Numbered from the stretch's first letter, positions 11,756-26,064 are shown. The stretch: DNA of 64,000 bases from Polyodon spathula (GCF_017654505.1 NC_054537.1:1265383-1329382), one strand, 5' to 3'. A program made the numbers and translations. Notes: generated by a model not told the origin, from the letters alone.

Positions 11756-12839
11756 GAAACTATTGTAAGAGTTGGTTAAAATATGTGACCTACTTTAGGA
11801 AATCACAGTATTTACTACAATCAATACTTGCTCAATATGCAACAGAGAAGACATTTGAAGACACTGAAAAAGACTTATTGACTGAATATTTATCATTAAT
11901 GTATTATGCTTCTTCTAGTGTTTCTAAATGCAGTAGTGTTTAATACTTGTGGACAACATAAATATGTAATTGATGCTACAGTGCATAAGCATCACAGACA
12001 GTTTTTAAAGGTTTTAAAGACCCTGATTAGCACTCATTTTACAATACCTTAAGTAAGGTAACATTACATAATTATTTTTTTCTCTTTTTTTCTGGGCCCT
12101 TACATGCATTTAAATATAGGCATCAAGTATTCCAACATACATCCCAGCAAAACAACTACAGCACAAGATCAAGCTGAATGACTGTGACAGGACCTTCAAC
12201 CCAAAGCACAGCAGTCATGCCTCAGCCTCACCTTGTTGTACAGTAGGCATCATTTCAGTAAGTCCGTTGCTATGTCATATTTGCCAGAGTGTATATAAAT
12301 GTCAGCCAGCAGCAACCAGCACTTTTCCAGGTCTTCAGCCTCGGTTGCATTCCAGGACACTTTTGTGATTCTCTTCAGCTGGTTTCTGGTCCTGGGAGTC
12401 TGCTTCAGGATCATGAAGGCTTGTGCCATAGCCAGGAGTGACGACACATGCATCGAACACTACAGTAAATAAAGATTACAGACATTACCTGTATTGAGCA
12501 GGTAGGGAATGAAAGAGATTAACTTCCTTTTATGGGTATCTCCATCAGTAAGCGCTAGGGGAGTGATTCTTGCTAAATATTAAACAACCAATACATCCAT
12601 ACCTCAGATGAAGCCATTTCAGTGAATGCAACGAGAGCCTTCTCAACATTGGTCTTGTCTTTGGTAGCCATCAAGCAGCAGTTCTGAAGCAAAAGCACTT
12701 GCTTCTCTCCCTGCAGCGTGCGAGGGTGATACTCCTTCAGTAAGTCCAGTGCTGTCCTCACTGCCATCTCCTCTGATTCTTGTCTTTCTTTCAAAAGATA
12801 GTTGCTGTTGCTGTTAATCCAGTCGGAAAGAGACGCATC

Positions 12840-13250
12840 TTAGTCTAATACCTGAACCTTCTTTATCAGATCCTTTTATAGGTTCATAATACAATGTGTT
12901 GTAATGATCTCTCTCTAGTAGCTGAACCTTTTTCATTCTTTTATAGGTTCATAATACAGTGTGTTGTAATGAACTCTCTCTAGTAGCTGAACCTTTTTCA
13001 TTCTTTTATAGGTTCATAATACAATGTGTTGTAATGAACTCTCTCTAGTAGCTGAACCTTTTTCATTCTTTTATAGGTTCATAATACAGTGTGTTGTAAT
13101 GAACTCTCTCTAGTAGCTGAACCTTTTTCATTCTTTTATAGGTTCATAATACAGTGTGTTGTAATGAACTCTCTCTAGTAGCTCAACCTTCTTTTTCAGA
13201 TTTTGTTATAGGTTCATAATACAGCGTGTTGTAATGAACTCTCTCTCTAG
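12840..13250. repeat. 65-bp minisatellite, about 6 copies
   Basis: Tandem copies of a unit containing TTATAGGTTCATAATACAGT and AATGAACTCTCTCTAGTAGC in the TTC21A intron just upstream of exon 12603-12810. Confidence 0.95.
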
Positions 13251-14194
13251 TAGTTGACTGAGTGTAACTGTAACTAAATAGATATATCTGGGCAGTCCAC
13301 TAAGTCTGTCTAACAAAACTTTGACCTCATGTTACCTGCCCCGCAGCACACTACAATAGCAATGCATGTATTAATAAGCTGTGTTTCTGTGTAATTTGCA
13401 TTGTGCAGTACCATTAAAGACTTCTTAATGGGGCTCCATGCCTGGATGGTGTTACCTGGTTTCCTCGTCAATGCTTACAAACACTTCTCCTCCTACGGTC
13501 CCATTGTCTGGATTCAGGCATATCTGGATCATTTTGTACACAGCATCTTGTCCCCACTCGGTGTCTTTACGGGCCTTATTCAAATGCCTCAGTACCTCAT
13601 TTGTTTGTCCCATATACCTAAATAAAATCACACACACACACACTGAGGGCATCCTCTCGGGCTGATCTACTGAGAGCCGTCTCAGTACTCGGGACTGAAC
13701 ATCATAGGCCTGACAAGAACAAAAGAGAAGGGACCGAAAAACAACAATGTTCCCTGGCTACTCCTTCAACACACTTCGATAAGACTTGACTGCATGCCTC
13801 CATGCCACAAACATGATGGCTTGTACCCATGCTGGAAGACACGTCAGCATAATTACACAAATACTGCTTTTAGATCTTGTAAAACAAAAACCTCAGCAGT
13901 TTAATTTATCGTTTGTTAAGCACTCATGTTTTTTCTCATTTGTTAACATTAATTTATTGCCTTTTAAATAGCAGTGTAAACTGTTCACTTAAAACATTTG
14001 AGCAACAAACCGTGTTTAATGGGAGAACTCAACAGCCACATGCAATCAATAAAAATGTCAGCAAATGTAAGAAGGGATATCCAGGTAGGAAAGTAGCCAG
14101 CACACTAACAAAGCAATATCGCATGCCAGTGATAGGACTGGACATGGCCAAACCGGTCTCTTCAAAGTACAATTGTTAGTCTATTTCTATCTGT

Positions 14195-14220
14195 TGGGTT
14201 AGGGTTAGGGTTAGGGTTAG
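14195..14220. repeat. Short interstitial telomere tract (TTAGGG)n
   Basis: Four tandem TTAGGG-phase hexamers on the plus strand inside a TTC21A intron. Confidence 0.85.
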
Positions 14221-14320
14221 TTGTGTTTTAACTGAGTTGCTTGTGCCTCATATACTGTTAAACGTTTGCTTGCATATTGCACCATGTAACCAAGCCTAAA
14301 ACATTTTGCAAATAGATCCC

Positions 14321-14700
14321 TGTGACAGAGATCGAATGATTCTTGGTGTTAGATCTCCCTTCCGACCTGTGAGGGCACTGTGTAAAGGGAACAGAGTAGC
14401 CTGGATTGGATGGCCTGACAGTTAATTCCCAGGGTTAGGTGGAAGTTGGCAATCTAGAAAGGGGGTGGAGCTATGTTACACTAAATCATCACTGTCCTTT
14501 GTATCACTAAAGAAGTGTATTTTCACTATGAGCACTAGAGCATGCACTATGGACTGGTGTTTTTGTCTGTGTTACGTGTGAGTGAAAAAGAACGGGACTG
14601 TTATTATTTCAGAACCAACCCGTGGATTAAAACAGAGCAATACATACCGCTGTATTGCATGATAATATTGTTATTATTTACTGCTGTTTCACCATCAGGC
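14321..14700. other. Possible LTR-like or other dispersed repeat
   Basis: The stretch begins TGTGACAGAGATCG, like the TGTGACAG starts of the other LTR-like blocks here, and has an AATTAAAACAG-type signal near 14626. I could not find a matching right end or target duplication, so class and borders are uncertain. Confidence 0.3.
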
Positions 14701-15266
14701 AATTGGATTACAAAATAAAACACCATTGCACCTGGATTATCATTGTCTGTTTACTGATCACTTGCACCTGCACAGTGTTTAACATTACCTTGCTTAATGT
14801 TTCTAGAGCCTCTCTCAGGTCTCCGGACTGAGTGTACGCCTTTGCCAGAAGAATTAAATACTTGACGCCATTCAAAGTCAAATCGTTTGCTGAAACACAC
14901 ATCTAAAAACCTGTGTTTAGAGGGTTCATCACAGTGCATAGTAGCAGTGCTAATCAAACAAACAAAAAACAATTGACTTCAAGACTTTAAAGCTTCTTTT
15001 TCATGAACAGTGGCTTGAAACCTTGTTCCAGGAGACCAGGGGACCTAGTTTGAGGCAAATTTAGCCCCTTTCACACTGGCATGCTCTAGGCAGGTCAGGA
15101 CCTGGTGTCATGTGGATCAGGTACATGATTTCACACTGCTTTTGATAAAGCAGGGTTGACCTGGGTGACAGATGCAAGCACACAATGCTCGTATCAATGC
15201 CCCGGAAGCAGCTTGTTACTGACGCTTCCATCAAGCTTCTCTGGATTGAACCATCGGCACACAGCA

Positions 15267-15269
<3 letters not shown>

Positions 15270-15317
<48 letters not shown>
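15270..15317. repeat. (TA)n microsatellite
   Basis: About 24 TA units in TTC21A, in the gap where about 145 codons of the expected coding sequence are missing. Confidence 0.95.
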
Positions 15318-15318
<1 letters not shown>

Positions 15319-15348
15319 TCTCGCTATATGTCCTTCATGCTCACTTAC

Positions 15349-16121
15349 TAACACTCAAAGCAGTCTCAGTGTCTCCTTTGTCAGGGCTAAATCGATGTTA
15401 GAAAGAGTTACACGCATCTCATCAGGAGTTCCAGTAAACTCAACAATGGCATCTTGCATTATCTTGATAGCTTCATGCTGTGGGAATACAACTTGCTCTT
15501 TAAATGGGGAACTGCCAAAATACTGTATAGCCTGGGGCAAGCAAAGACTGAAGAACCTTGAAGGGGCTAATTAAAAGTAAGATTAAAAAGTCATTTATTT
15601 GTTGTTGCTCTTCTTACCTGCTCCCTGTTTAGCCACAGAGCCTCTGCCAGCTCCAGGTACACAGAGACACGGTCGCTAGAGCTGCTGGGGGCCCCCGCTG
15701 CTTTCCCAGCTCCAGCTCTCCTCATCCCCGGCAGACTCAGGATCATCTGTAGGGTTTTGATGGCTTCTGGAAGATTGCCTGTCTTCTTAAGTGCTTGGGC
15801 TCTGATGAAGTGGTAAACAGGTAGTTCTCTAACCTAATGGGGGAAAAAGGAATAGAAAGAATTACTGTGTGTTTAAATAAAATGTTTGATATCCAGAAGA
15901 GTTGTTTTTATATTTATCAAGAAGGTCCAGCCTTAGCTAGCCATGCCTATGGTAGGGCTTTACCTTGAAGTTGTAGCTGACAGCCATCTCCAGAGAGTGG
16001 GAACACTGTTTGAAATCCCCCGTGGAGAGGTATACCTGAGCCATTAGAAGGTGTGCCTCTGCAAAGGTGCCGTCGAGCTCCAGGAAGCGCTGTAAACAGC
16101 TCTGGGCTGCTTCGAAATCAC
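15349..16121 (-). pseudogene. TTC21A: TTC21A middle exons, with a 1-bp frameshift
   Basis: Exon 15964-16121 (GDFEAAQSCLQRFLELDG, AEAHLLMAQVYLSTGDF), exon 15618-15833 (VRELPVYHFIRAQALKKTG, KTLQMILSLPGMRRAG) and exon 15349-15477 ([18 protein letters not shown]) are consecutive and in phase. In the last one the frame reads [11 protein letters not shown] then stop, whereas one more A in the AAA run (15377-15379 on plus) restores [11 protein letters not shown] and the donor phase. The exon is 129 nt where 130 is expected. A homopolymer read error is possible for this one defect. Confidence 0.82.
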
Positions 16122-16659
16122 CTGCAGACAAAAGTCCGTTTAAAGAATTAAAACAAAAACTCTACAAAGATGAACTCTACACAGATACACACCTCAGATT
16201 CTAATTTCATGATAGCCAAGAAACTAAGCAGGTAGTATGGTCATCAGAATCTGGAATAAATCTCCATAGTCCAGAGCCCAAAGAAGAAAAGAAGCTTATT
16301 TAAAGTTATGAAGGAGTCTTAGTGGCTCAGTAAGGGGGTTTCTCCCATCTGGACACAATGCCATAAATAGAGAAATGACATTGCTGTAGACAAGATTTTG
16401 CATCTCATGTATAGAATGTAGATACTGCCCTTCAACAATAACACTATGCAACACAATTTTTGTTCCTGGGTAGTAAGTGTTATTTCCTAATTGCTTATGC
16501 CTCAAAAGTATAGAAAATGGCTATTATTCCCCACAAACTTTGCTTTTGTGACCAGGACAGTGATATTTCAAAATATCACTATTTCCAATGGGAAAACGAG
16601 CAAATGTGTGTCTTTTCATTCACATAAAGTCAGAAAAAAACAACATATGAATCCAAATT

Positions 16660-18785
<2,126 letters not shown>

Positions 18786-18964
18786 TATTGACTAGTGATT
18801 TGGCTGTAGTTCTGAATGTCTTGAGATACCATATCAGCTATGACGGCACATACACAGGAACAGGAAGACCATCACTGTCAATTGAGTTTAGAAATTCTGG
18901 AGAAGGGGCAACCTCAACCCATGCTGCATACCTAATGGTTAAAAATGTAAGTTATAATGGAATA

Positions 18965-19406
18965 TTACAAACAATGCAATACAATGTGCTTTTATATAGC
19001 ACTCTTCACCTGAACCATCCAGGGTGCTTTACAATACAAAATAAAGAAGAAGCCATTGGCCAATCCATCCAGCTCAAGAATAAGCTGACGCAACCAAATC
19101 TGTTTTTAAACTTGATTTGAAAGACTTGACTGTGCCAGCATTTCTGACATGACTCATGACGCAGTTCCACAGGCAGGGATTTTACACCACTTCTAGGAAC
19201 TACCAAAGCTTATCATTCACTGATCTCAAGGTGTGACTTGGAGCATCAGGTACCATCATCTCCTGTAAATATAAAAGCTTGAAACCATGAAGGGCCTTAT
19301 AAGTAGTAAGCAGAATTTTCAAATCAATCTTGATTTTAACAGGAAGCCAGTGCAGTGGTTTAAGGCCTGGAGTAATGTATTGTGAATGACGTGTGTGAGT
19401 AAGCAT
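18965..19406 (-). mobile_element. L2-like LINE 3' fragment
   Basis: The minus strand encodes the end of an L2-type reverse transcriptase ORF (HSQYITPGLKPLHWLPVKIK, TYKALHGF, VPDAPSHTLRSVNDKLW, then VVPRSGVKSLP after a shift). A 3' tail (GTAAAGCACCCTGGATGGTT, GAGTGCTATATAAAAGCAC) follows. Short, degenerate and non-functional. It lies in the TTC21A intron next to exon 19484-19578. Confidence 0.75.
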
Positions 19407-20351
19407 AGATATTCACATACATTTATTATAAGAAGCATAAAATGATCAGTACTGTAAACTAGTAGCAGTATGCAGCCCCTTACCCTTGACTTCCCAATGG
19501 ATTGAACTTCCCTGAGGAATTCCAGCTGTTGCTCTGCCTCCAGCAGCTGTCCTTCCATGAGCTGGCATCGAATTATGCCTGAGTGGAAAAGCAAGCATGA
19601 TTGCTATTACCATTATAAAGAACAAGTGGACATGGTATATTTAAACAGGTACTGCTGAATTACCCGCTAGAGCAGGTAAACTATTTCCATCCAGGTTCAC
19701 TGCATTTGAGTACCATTTTGCAGCTTCTCGGACGTTGCCCTGCAGGGAGAGCAGGTAGCCCACCTCAGTTGCAATGTCGGCATCAGCGGGAGCCATCAGG
19801 AATGCACGCTGAGCTAACCCATAAATCTGGGACTGCATTGCTTGGTTCTTTCCACACTGAAGCACAAAACAAAAGCCAAAGAAATACCAACAACATGTTT
19901 TTATTTACACCAAAAAGGCCTCAAATTTGGGATTAAAAGGGTTTCATTTTATAAGATTAAATGTATTAAGAACACGATATTGACAGATTCACTGTGGTCT
20001 GTAAACTTAAGCATAAAAACACTGTAAATCAAACATATCCCTTCAAGTCACAATTAAATTAAATCCATTAAATCCAGATTTGAGAATATAAAGATGACTC
20101 ACCAGGCTGCTAATAGGAGTTATGATGTGCAGGTGAAGACTTGCATTGCCACGCTCAGCAGTCTCAAGTGCACTAATCAGCTCTCGTACAGAATCAGCAG
20201 CCTGATACAATGTGAAAAGAAGGGCTTTGATACATGCTGTCTTCACAAGGGAATCCATGTATTATAAAAAATAATAGGTGGGCCTCTTCAATGAGCTACA
20301 AGAAAACAATTCCATCTCAGGTTTCTGTGACAGCTGATAAATTACTCGGCC

Positions 20352-20357
<6 letters not shown>

Positions 20358-20393
<36 letters not shown>

Positions 20394-20441
20394 CCCTACA
20401 GTTTTTTCTCTTATTCTCAGTTTTACACTGCTTGTTTTAAT

Positions 20442-20503
<62 letters not shown>
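20358..20503. repeat. (GT)n and (AAT)n microsatellites
   Basis: A (GT)n tract at about 20358-20388 and an (AAT)n tract at about 20446-20503, both in one TTC21A intron. Confidence 0.93.
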
Positions 20504-20504
<1 letters not shown>

Positions 20505-20639
20505 TTTCATGTTTCTTGGTTTGGTATCGTGGAAATGTTTGATTTATTCACCTTAGCTAGGTTGCCATCCTTTGCAAGGCTGTGAACCACCAGAGCCTGG
20601 AGAGCATCCACATTAGTCCTGTCTTTCTGAAGAATTCTG

Positions 20640-21190
20640 GAATATATAAATACACTTGATGGCATTGTCTTTGTAAAAAGAACACAGCATTCTGGTGGTT
20701 CAACCTATTTTTTAAAAAATGTATTTGTCAGGGACAATGTACAATTTTTAACATTCATGACAAGTCACAAGATGTATTGTACCCAGACTTAGCTATATGC
20801 TCATTTACATCGTAAGTCCCTGGGCTCGTGAGAAACCAAAAATAATATATAGTGTACAACCAACACATACAAACAGCACATTACAATAGATATAACAACA
20901 TTAATAAATTAGTTCATATAAACCAAAACCCCATACTTGTATGCATACCATACGCATGGTCTCTATATCAGGCAAGCACACCACTCTAGCAGGGCTTGCT
21001 CCGTCAGTCACATGTCAGCACCATGCAGCAGTAGCTCACATAGGCTCTAATTTGTTTTTAAGTGTAATGTACAAGGAGGTAATCATTCACTATTCTAATA
21101 AATGATGAGGCCTGAAAATATATCTTTTTGGCCCATTTCTGAATGAATTCCACAAATATAGATATATGGTTAGGGCTTGAATCTGTTTAT
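20640..21190. other. TTC21A intron, nothing recognised
   Basis: AT-rich unique-looking sequence between exons 21202-21355 and 20552-20636. No gene or clear repeat was identified. Confidence 0.5.
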
Positions 21191-22001
21191 TTTGTACTTA
21201 CCTCTGAGCTGTTTCAAGCGTCTGGTCCCAATCTTATGCTAGAAACAGCTTCATCTTTACGATCAGTGATGGCCGAAAACTGAGGTGTGAGACAACAATC
21301 TGGTTCACAATTTCATGGGCTCCAGAATAATTCTGTCTTTTCGTGAAATATTTAACTAGTAGATTGAGCATCGGATACAAAAACAATTTATTGCTTCATC
21401 TCTTTGAAGTGTATGCTTTTAAACACAGTCATGACTCACTGTTCGAGTAGATTACAGATATAGAGTGCATACCTTTCCCATCAAGCCTATCACATCTTTT
21501 GACTCCGTCATCAAAATATCTGATGGATTTGTTTCTGTTAAACTCCTTGTCAGAGTTCAGTTCTATCGCTCCTTTAAGAACAAGACCCTGCACACAATTG
21601 GAAATGGAACATTTCATGTGTAATTCATTTTAAAGCAAGCAATCAGTTGACATGCTTTTCTTTTTGGTAAGCATAATTCTACATTCCAATAATTTCCAAG
21701 TCAAACCCATATACCTTGGGTAAGGACAGGACAAGGGCTTCAGGACTAGATTCAAAAGAATGTCTCAGGCAACAAGTCATATCAGTAACTACAGAAAAAA
21801 TAGTTTTAATAAATATTTGTACTAATTTTTCAAATAACAGGCAATCTTATAATATAAACATATTCTCAAATATATAATGTTAACATTTATACACCCACAC
21901 CCCACACCCATACCTTCAGTGAGAATTATTACATCATAGGAATAGTATGATAACACATGTTACAAGCGACCTCAAATATCTAGATCAATACACGGTATAT
22001 A

Positions 22002-25000
22002 CAATGTCGGGGAAGTTACTTTTCAAAATAATAATGTTACAGTTACTTGAACAAAATAGTTACAATTACTTATTACTTTGAAAAACATGTTAGTTAGAAA
22101 TAGTTACTTCATAGGAGAAGCCAATTCCTGTCCTGACAAGCCACACCCAATCAAGGTTTTTGCTATGTTTGAAATAGTGTATTGTAGTAATTGACAATTG
22201 TCAACTGAGAATTGTCTGATCCCCGCCCTGTATTGGGGTTCCAGGTCACAGGTACACCATTCCAGTTGTAGGAACCGCCCCCGGACTCTGCTTAGCCAAT
22301 TGAATGGATCCGCTCATTACTGCATTTACTCTCCGACTTGCACTGTTGAAGCTCTTTCCCACATTATGCATTAGCCGTTCTGCCTTTTTTTTTTAATGTT
22401 ACGAAAAATGAACCGTTACAGTGCCAAGTTACTTAAACAATGTAATCAGATTGCAGTAATGCATTACATGTACTGGACTGTGTTACTCCCCAACACTGAG
22501 TATATATGTAATCAGATTGCAGTAATGCATTACATGTACTGGACTGTGTTACTCCCCAATGCTGAGTATATCTGTAATCAGATTGCAGTAATGCATTACA
22601 TGTACTGGACTGTGTTACTCCCCAACACTGAGTATATATGTAATCAGATTGCAGTAATGCATGACATGTACTGGACTGTGTTACTCCCCAACACTGAGTA
22701 TATCTGTAATCAGATTGCAGTAATGCATTACATGTACTGGACTGTGTTACTCCCCAACACTGAGTATATATGTAATCAGATTGCAGTAATGCATTACATG
22801 TACTGGACTGTGTTACTCCCCAACACTGAGTATATATGTAATCAGATTGCAGTAATGCATTACATGTACTGGACTGTGTTACTCCCCAACACTGAGTATA
22901 TATGTAATCAGATTGCAGTAATGCATTACATGTACTGGACTGTGTTACTCCCCAACACTGAGTATATCTGTAATCAGATTGCAGTAATGCATTACATGTA
23001 CTGGACTGTGTTACTCCCCAACACTGAGTATATATGTAATCAGATTGCAGTAATGCATTACATGTACTGGACTGTGTTACTCCCCAACACTGAGTATATA
23101 TGTAATCAGATTGCAGTAATGCATTACATGTACTGGACTGTGTTACTCCCCAACACTGAGTATATATGTAATCAGATTGCAGTAATGCATTACATGTACT
23201 GGACTGTGTTACTCCCCAACACTGAGTATATATGTAATCAGATTGCAGTAATGCATTACGTGTACTGGACTGTGTTACTCCCCAACACTGAGTATATATG
23301 TAATCAGATTGCAGTAATGCATTACATGTACTGGACTGTGTTACTCCCCAACACTGAGTATATATGTAATCAGATTGCAGTAATGCATTACGTGTACTGG
23401 ACTGTGTTACTCCCCAACACTGAGTATATATGTAATCAGATTGCAGTAATGCATTACATGTACTGGACTGTGTTACTCCCCAACACTGAGTATATATGTA
23501 ATCAGATTGCAGTAATGCATTACATGTACTGGACTGTGTTACTCCCCAACACTGAGTATATATGTAATCAGATTGCAGTAATGCATTACATGTACTGGAC
23601 TGTGTTACTCCCCAACACTGAGTATATATGTAATCAGATTGCAGTAATGCATTACATGTACTGGACTGTGTTACTCCCCAACACTGAGTATATATGTAAT
23701 CAGATTGCAGTAATGCATTACATGTACTGGACTGTGTTACTCCCCAACACTGAGTATATATGTAATCAGATTGCAGTAATGCATTACATGTACTGGACTG
23801 TGTTACTCCCCAACACTGAGTATATATGTAATCAGATTGCAGTAATGCATTACATGTACTGGACTGTGTTACTCCCCAACACTGAGTATATATGTAATCA
23901 GATTGCAGTAATGCATTACATGTACTGGACTGTGTTACTCCTCAACACTGAGTATATATGTAATCAGATTGCAGTAATGCATTACATGTACTGGACTGTG
24001 TTACTCCCCAACACTGAGTATATATGTAATCAGATTGCAGTAATGCATTACATGTACTGGACTGTGTTACTCCCCAACACTGAGTATATATGTAATCAGA
24101 TTGCAGTAATGCATTACATGTACTGGACTGTGTTACTCCCCAACACTTAGTATATATGTAATCAGATTGCAGTAATGCATTACATGTACTGGACTGTGTT
24201 ACTCCCCAACACTGAGTATATATGTAATCAGATTGCAGTAATGCATTACATGTACTGGACTGTGTTACTCCCCAACACTGAGTATATATGTAATCAGATT
24301 GCAGTAATGCATTACATGTACTGGACTGTGTTACTCCCCAACACTGAGTATATATGTAATCAGATTGCAGTAATGCATTACATGTACTGGACTGTGTTAC
24401 TCCCCAACACTGAGTATATATGTAATCAGATTGCAGTAATGCATTACATGTACTGGACTGTGTTACTCCCCAACACTGAGTATATATGTAATCAGATTGC
24501 AGTAATGCATTACATGTACTGGACTGTGTTACTCCCCAACACTGAGTATATATGTAATCAGATTGCAGTAATGCATTACATGTACTGGACTGTGTTACTC
24601 CCCAACACTGAGTATATATGTAATCAGATTGCAGTAATGCATTACATGTACTGGACTGTGTTACTCCTCAACACTGAGTATATATGTAATCAGATTGCAG
24701 TAATGCATTACATGTACTGGACTGTGTTACTCCCCAACACTGAGTATATATGTAATCAGATTGCAGTAATGCATTACATGTACTGGACTGTGTTACTCCC
24801 CAACACTGAGTATATATGTAATCAGATTGCAGTAATGCATGACATGTACTGGACTGTGTTACTCCCCAATGCTGAGTATATCTGTAATCAGATTGCAGTA
24901 ATGCATTACATGTACTGGACTGTGTTACTCCCCAACACTTAGTATATATGTAATCAGATTGCAGTAATGCATTACATGTACTGGAATGTGTTACTCCTCA

Positions 25001-25204
25001 ACGCTGAGTATATATGTAACCAGATTGCAGTAATGCATTACATGTACTGGAATGTGTTACTCCTCAACGCTGAGTATATATGTAATCAGATTGCAGTAAT
25101 GCATTACATGTACTGGAATGTGTTACTCCTCAACGCTGAGTATATATGTAATCAGATTGCAGTAATGCATTACATGTACTGGACTGTGTTACTCCCCAAC
25201 ACTG
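22002..25204. mobile_element. hAT-type element whose right end has been amplified
   Basis: The left end is CAATGTCGGGGAAGTTAC. The right end, read inward, is CAGTGTTGGGGAGTAACAC, giving an imperfect terminal inverted repeat of the CAGTG-TTGGGG-AGTAAC type common in fish hAT elements. Flanks are GGTATATA (21994-22001) and AGTATATA (25205-25212), an 8-bp duplication with one mismatch, as expected for hAT. The left part (22002-22440) has no transposase, so it was a non-autonomous copy. From 22442 onward the element is a tandem array of its own right end. Confidence 0.75.
22442..25204. repeat. 66-bp satellite, about 42 copies, derived from the hAT terminal repeat
   Basis: Each unit reads TGTAATCAGATTGCAGTAAT, then GCATTACATGTACTGGACTG, TGTTACTCCCCAACACTG and AGTATATA. 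The last 8 bp equal the target duplication flanking the element, so the unit is TIR plus TSD. Copies are nearly identical in the middle of the array and more varied at both ends (TATATC, GACATG, CTCAACGCTG variants). The 66-bp period leaves one plus frame open for hundreds of codons with a 22-residue repeat (NQIAVMHYMYWTVLLPNTEY); a TAG variant of the spacer breaks it at 24150. Its right edge lies 30 bp from TTC21A exon 25234-25397. Confidence 0.97.
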
Positions 25205-25812
25205 AGTATATATGGATTTTAGGATCTACCAACCTCTCTTGAGTCTGCAATCTTCAGCATCCTGTCTATATACTCCTTGGCTTTGCCACTGTGCCCCAAC
25301 AGCCACAGAAACATCCCAGCATAGTACAGAGGCTTCTCTCTAGCAGTCTTTCTGTTTATTTTCAATTCACTCTCTAGTTCCACAACGGCATCTCGGTCTT
25401 TTAACAAGCAAAACGTCATTATTTATATGAAATAAAAACAATCTCTGTTACTATCTTTAAAGGAAAGTGGGTTGGCTATTTAAACTCTTCTTGGTTTCAT
25501 TCATCATTTTCTAAAACTCTTTCATGATGATTTAAATTGAAATTTGAAATTCAGAAATAGTTGCTGTTTAGTCTTTGAAGTTTCACGCACACTCGTGAGT
25601 TCAATATTTGTGCAATTATAGTTTTATTATGCTAAATACATAAGTAAGCAGATACCCACTGACAGTTTCACTTTGTTTGTGAGCATAAATGAGGGCCATA
25701 GTGGAACAAAGGGACACATCTGGTTTGTCCTTTACTTGATTCAACTCTCTAATGGCTTCTTGAGTACGACCTGTAATGGTGGAACAGTGGTTAGAATCAT
25801 CTGCAAACTTTT

Positions 25813-26064
25813 TTTATTTTTTTATTATAACACGCCTTTCATAGTGGACCACCATCACAAAGCACTTTACAAGATACGAGAGTAAGGTGTATGAACTATG
25901 CATCAGCTACAGAGTCACTTACAAGAACTTCTCACCCGAAAGACGGAGCACAAGGAGGTTAAGTGACTTGCTCATATAGTGAGTCAGTGACTAAGCTGGG
26001 ATTTGAACCGGGTGCCTCTGGGTTACAAGCCAGTTTTTTTAACCACTGGACCACAAAGCCTCCT
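25813..26064 (-). mobile_element. MIR/CORE-like tRNA-derived SINE
   Basis: Read on the minus strand it has a tRNA-like head (GGTCCAGTGGTTAAA, then GGTTCAAATCCCAGC), followed by GACTCACTATATGAGCAAGT and CACTTAACCTCCTTGTGCTC, the order seen in MIR-type SINEs, and ends in an AT-rich tail. It is the same family as 58391-58614 and lies in a TTC21A intron. Confidence 0.8.

Larger units (their letters stand above)
8771..12810 (-). pseudogene. TTC21A: TTC21A C-terminal exons, with premature TGA
   Basis: Five exons in phase: 12603-12810 (starts C AAC AGC, contains LQNCCLMATKDKTNVEKAL), 12232-12459 ([22 protein letters not shown]), 9635-9755 ([16 protein letters not shown]), 9088-9155 (GYKLAFNYLKDKKY) and 8771-8848, ending SLRP and TGA, the same last residues as the human proteins. 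In exon 12232-12459 the codon after DLLK is TGA (12250-12252). Human TTC21A and TTC21B have arginine there, so a single C-to-T change of CGA would explain it. The frame on either side is intact to the normal end, so the stop would remove roughly the last 80 residues (two TPR-like helical pairs). Confidence 0.88.
13456..14889 (-). pseudogene. TTC21A: TTC21A central exons with an internal deletion joined at a CA repeat
   Basis: Exon 14789-14889 (NDLTLNGVKYLILLAKAY) joins in phase 0 to an exon starting at 13709 ([20 protein letters not shown]). That exon runs into a (GT)n tract (13629-13643), then ATTTTATTTAG and the start of a much later exon ([18 protein letters not shown], 13456-13617). In the human proteins about 155 residues separate these two pieces. 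The open frame runs straight through the junction, so 13456-13709 now forms one fused exon. Its donor at 13455 keeps the normal AG-plus-C codon phase with exon 12603-12810. Confidence 0.8.
19484..21587 (-). pseudogene. TTC21A: TTC21A N-terminal-half exons, with frameshift and TAA stop
   Basis: Six exons. 21473-21587 (GLVLKGAIELNSDKEFNRNK) is 115 nt, not a multiple of three; near 21497-21500 the expected frame moves from DDGVK to DVIGLMGK, a net loss of about 8 nt. 21202-21355 (QNYSGAHEIVNQIVVSHLSF) has TAA at 21234-21236 where an LQDW or RQDW motif is expected, consistent with CAA to TAA, and its acceptor side is a base short. 20552-20636 (ILQKDRTNVDALQALVVHSL), 20103-20201 (AADSVRELISALETAERG), 19664-19856 (DIATEVGYLLSLQGNVREAA) and 19484-19578 (GIIRCQLMEGQLLEAEQQLE) are clean and in phase. 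Confidence 0.85.

Noticed and set aside
22396..24942. Long open frames (584 and 255 codons) with a 22-residue repeat
   Set aside because: They arise because the 66-bp hAT-derived unit is a multiple of three and has no stop in that frame. No start context, splicing or family.
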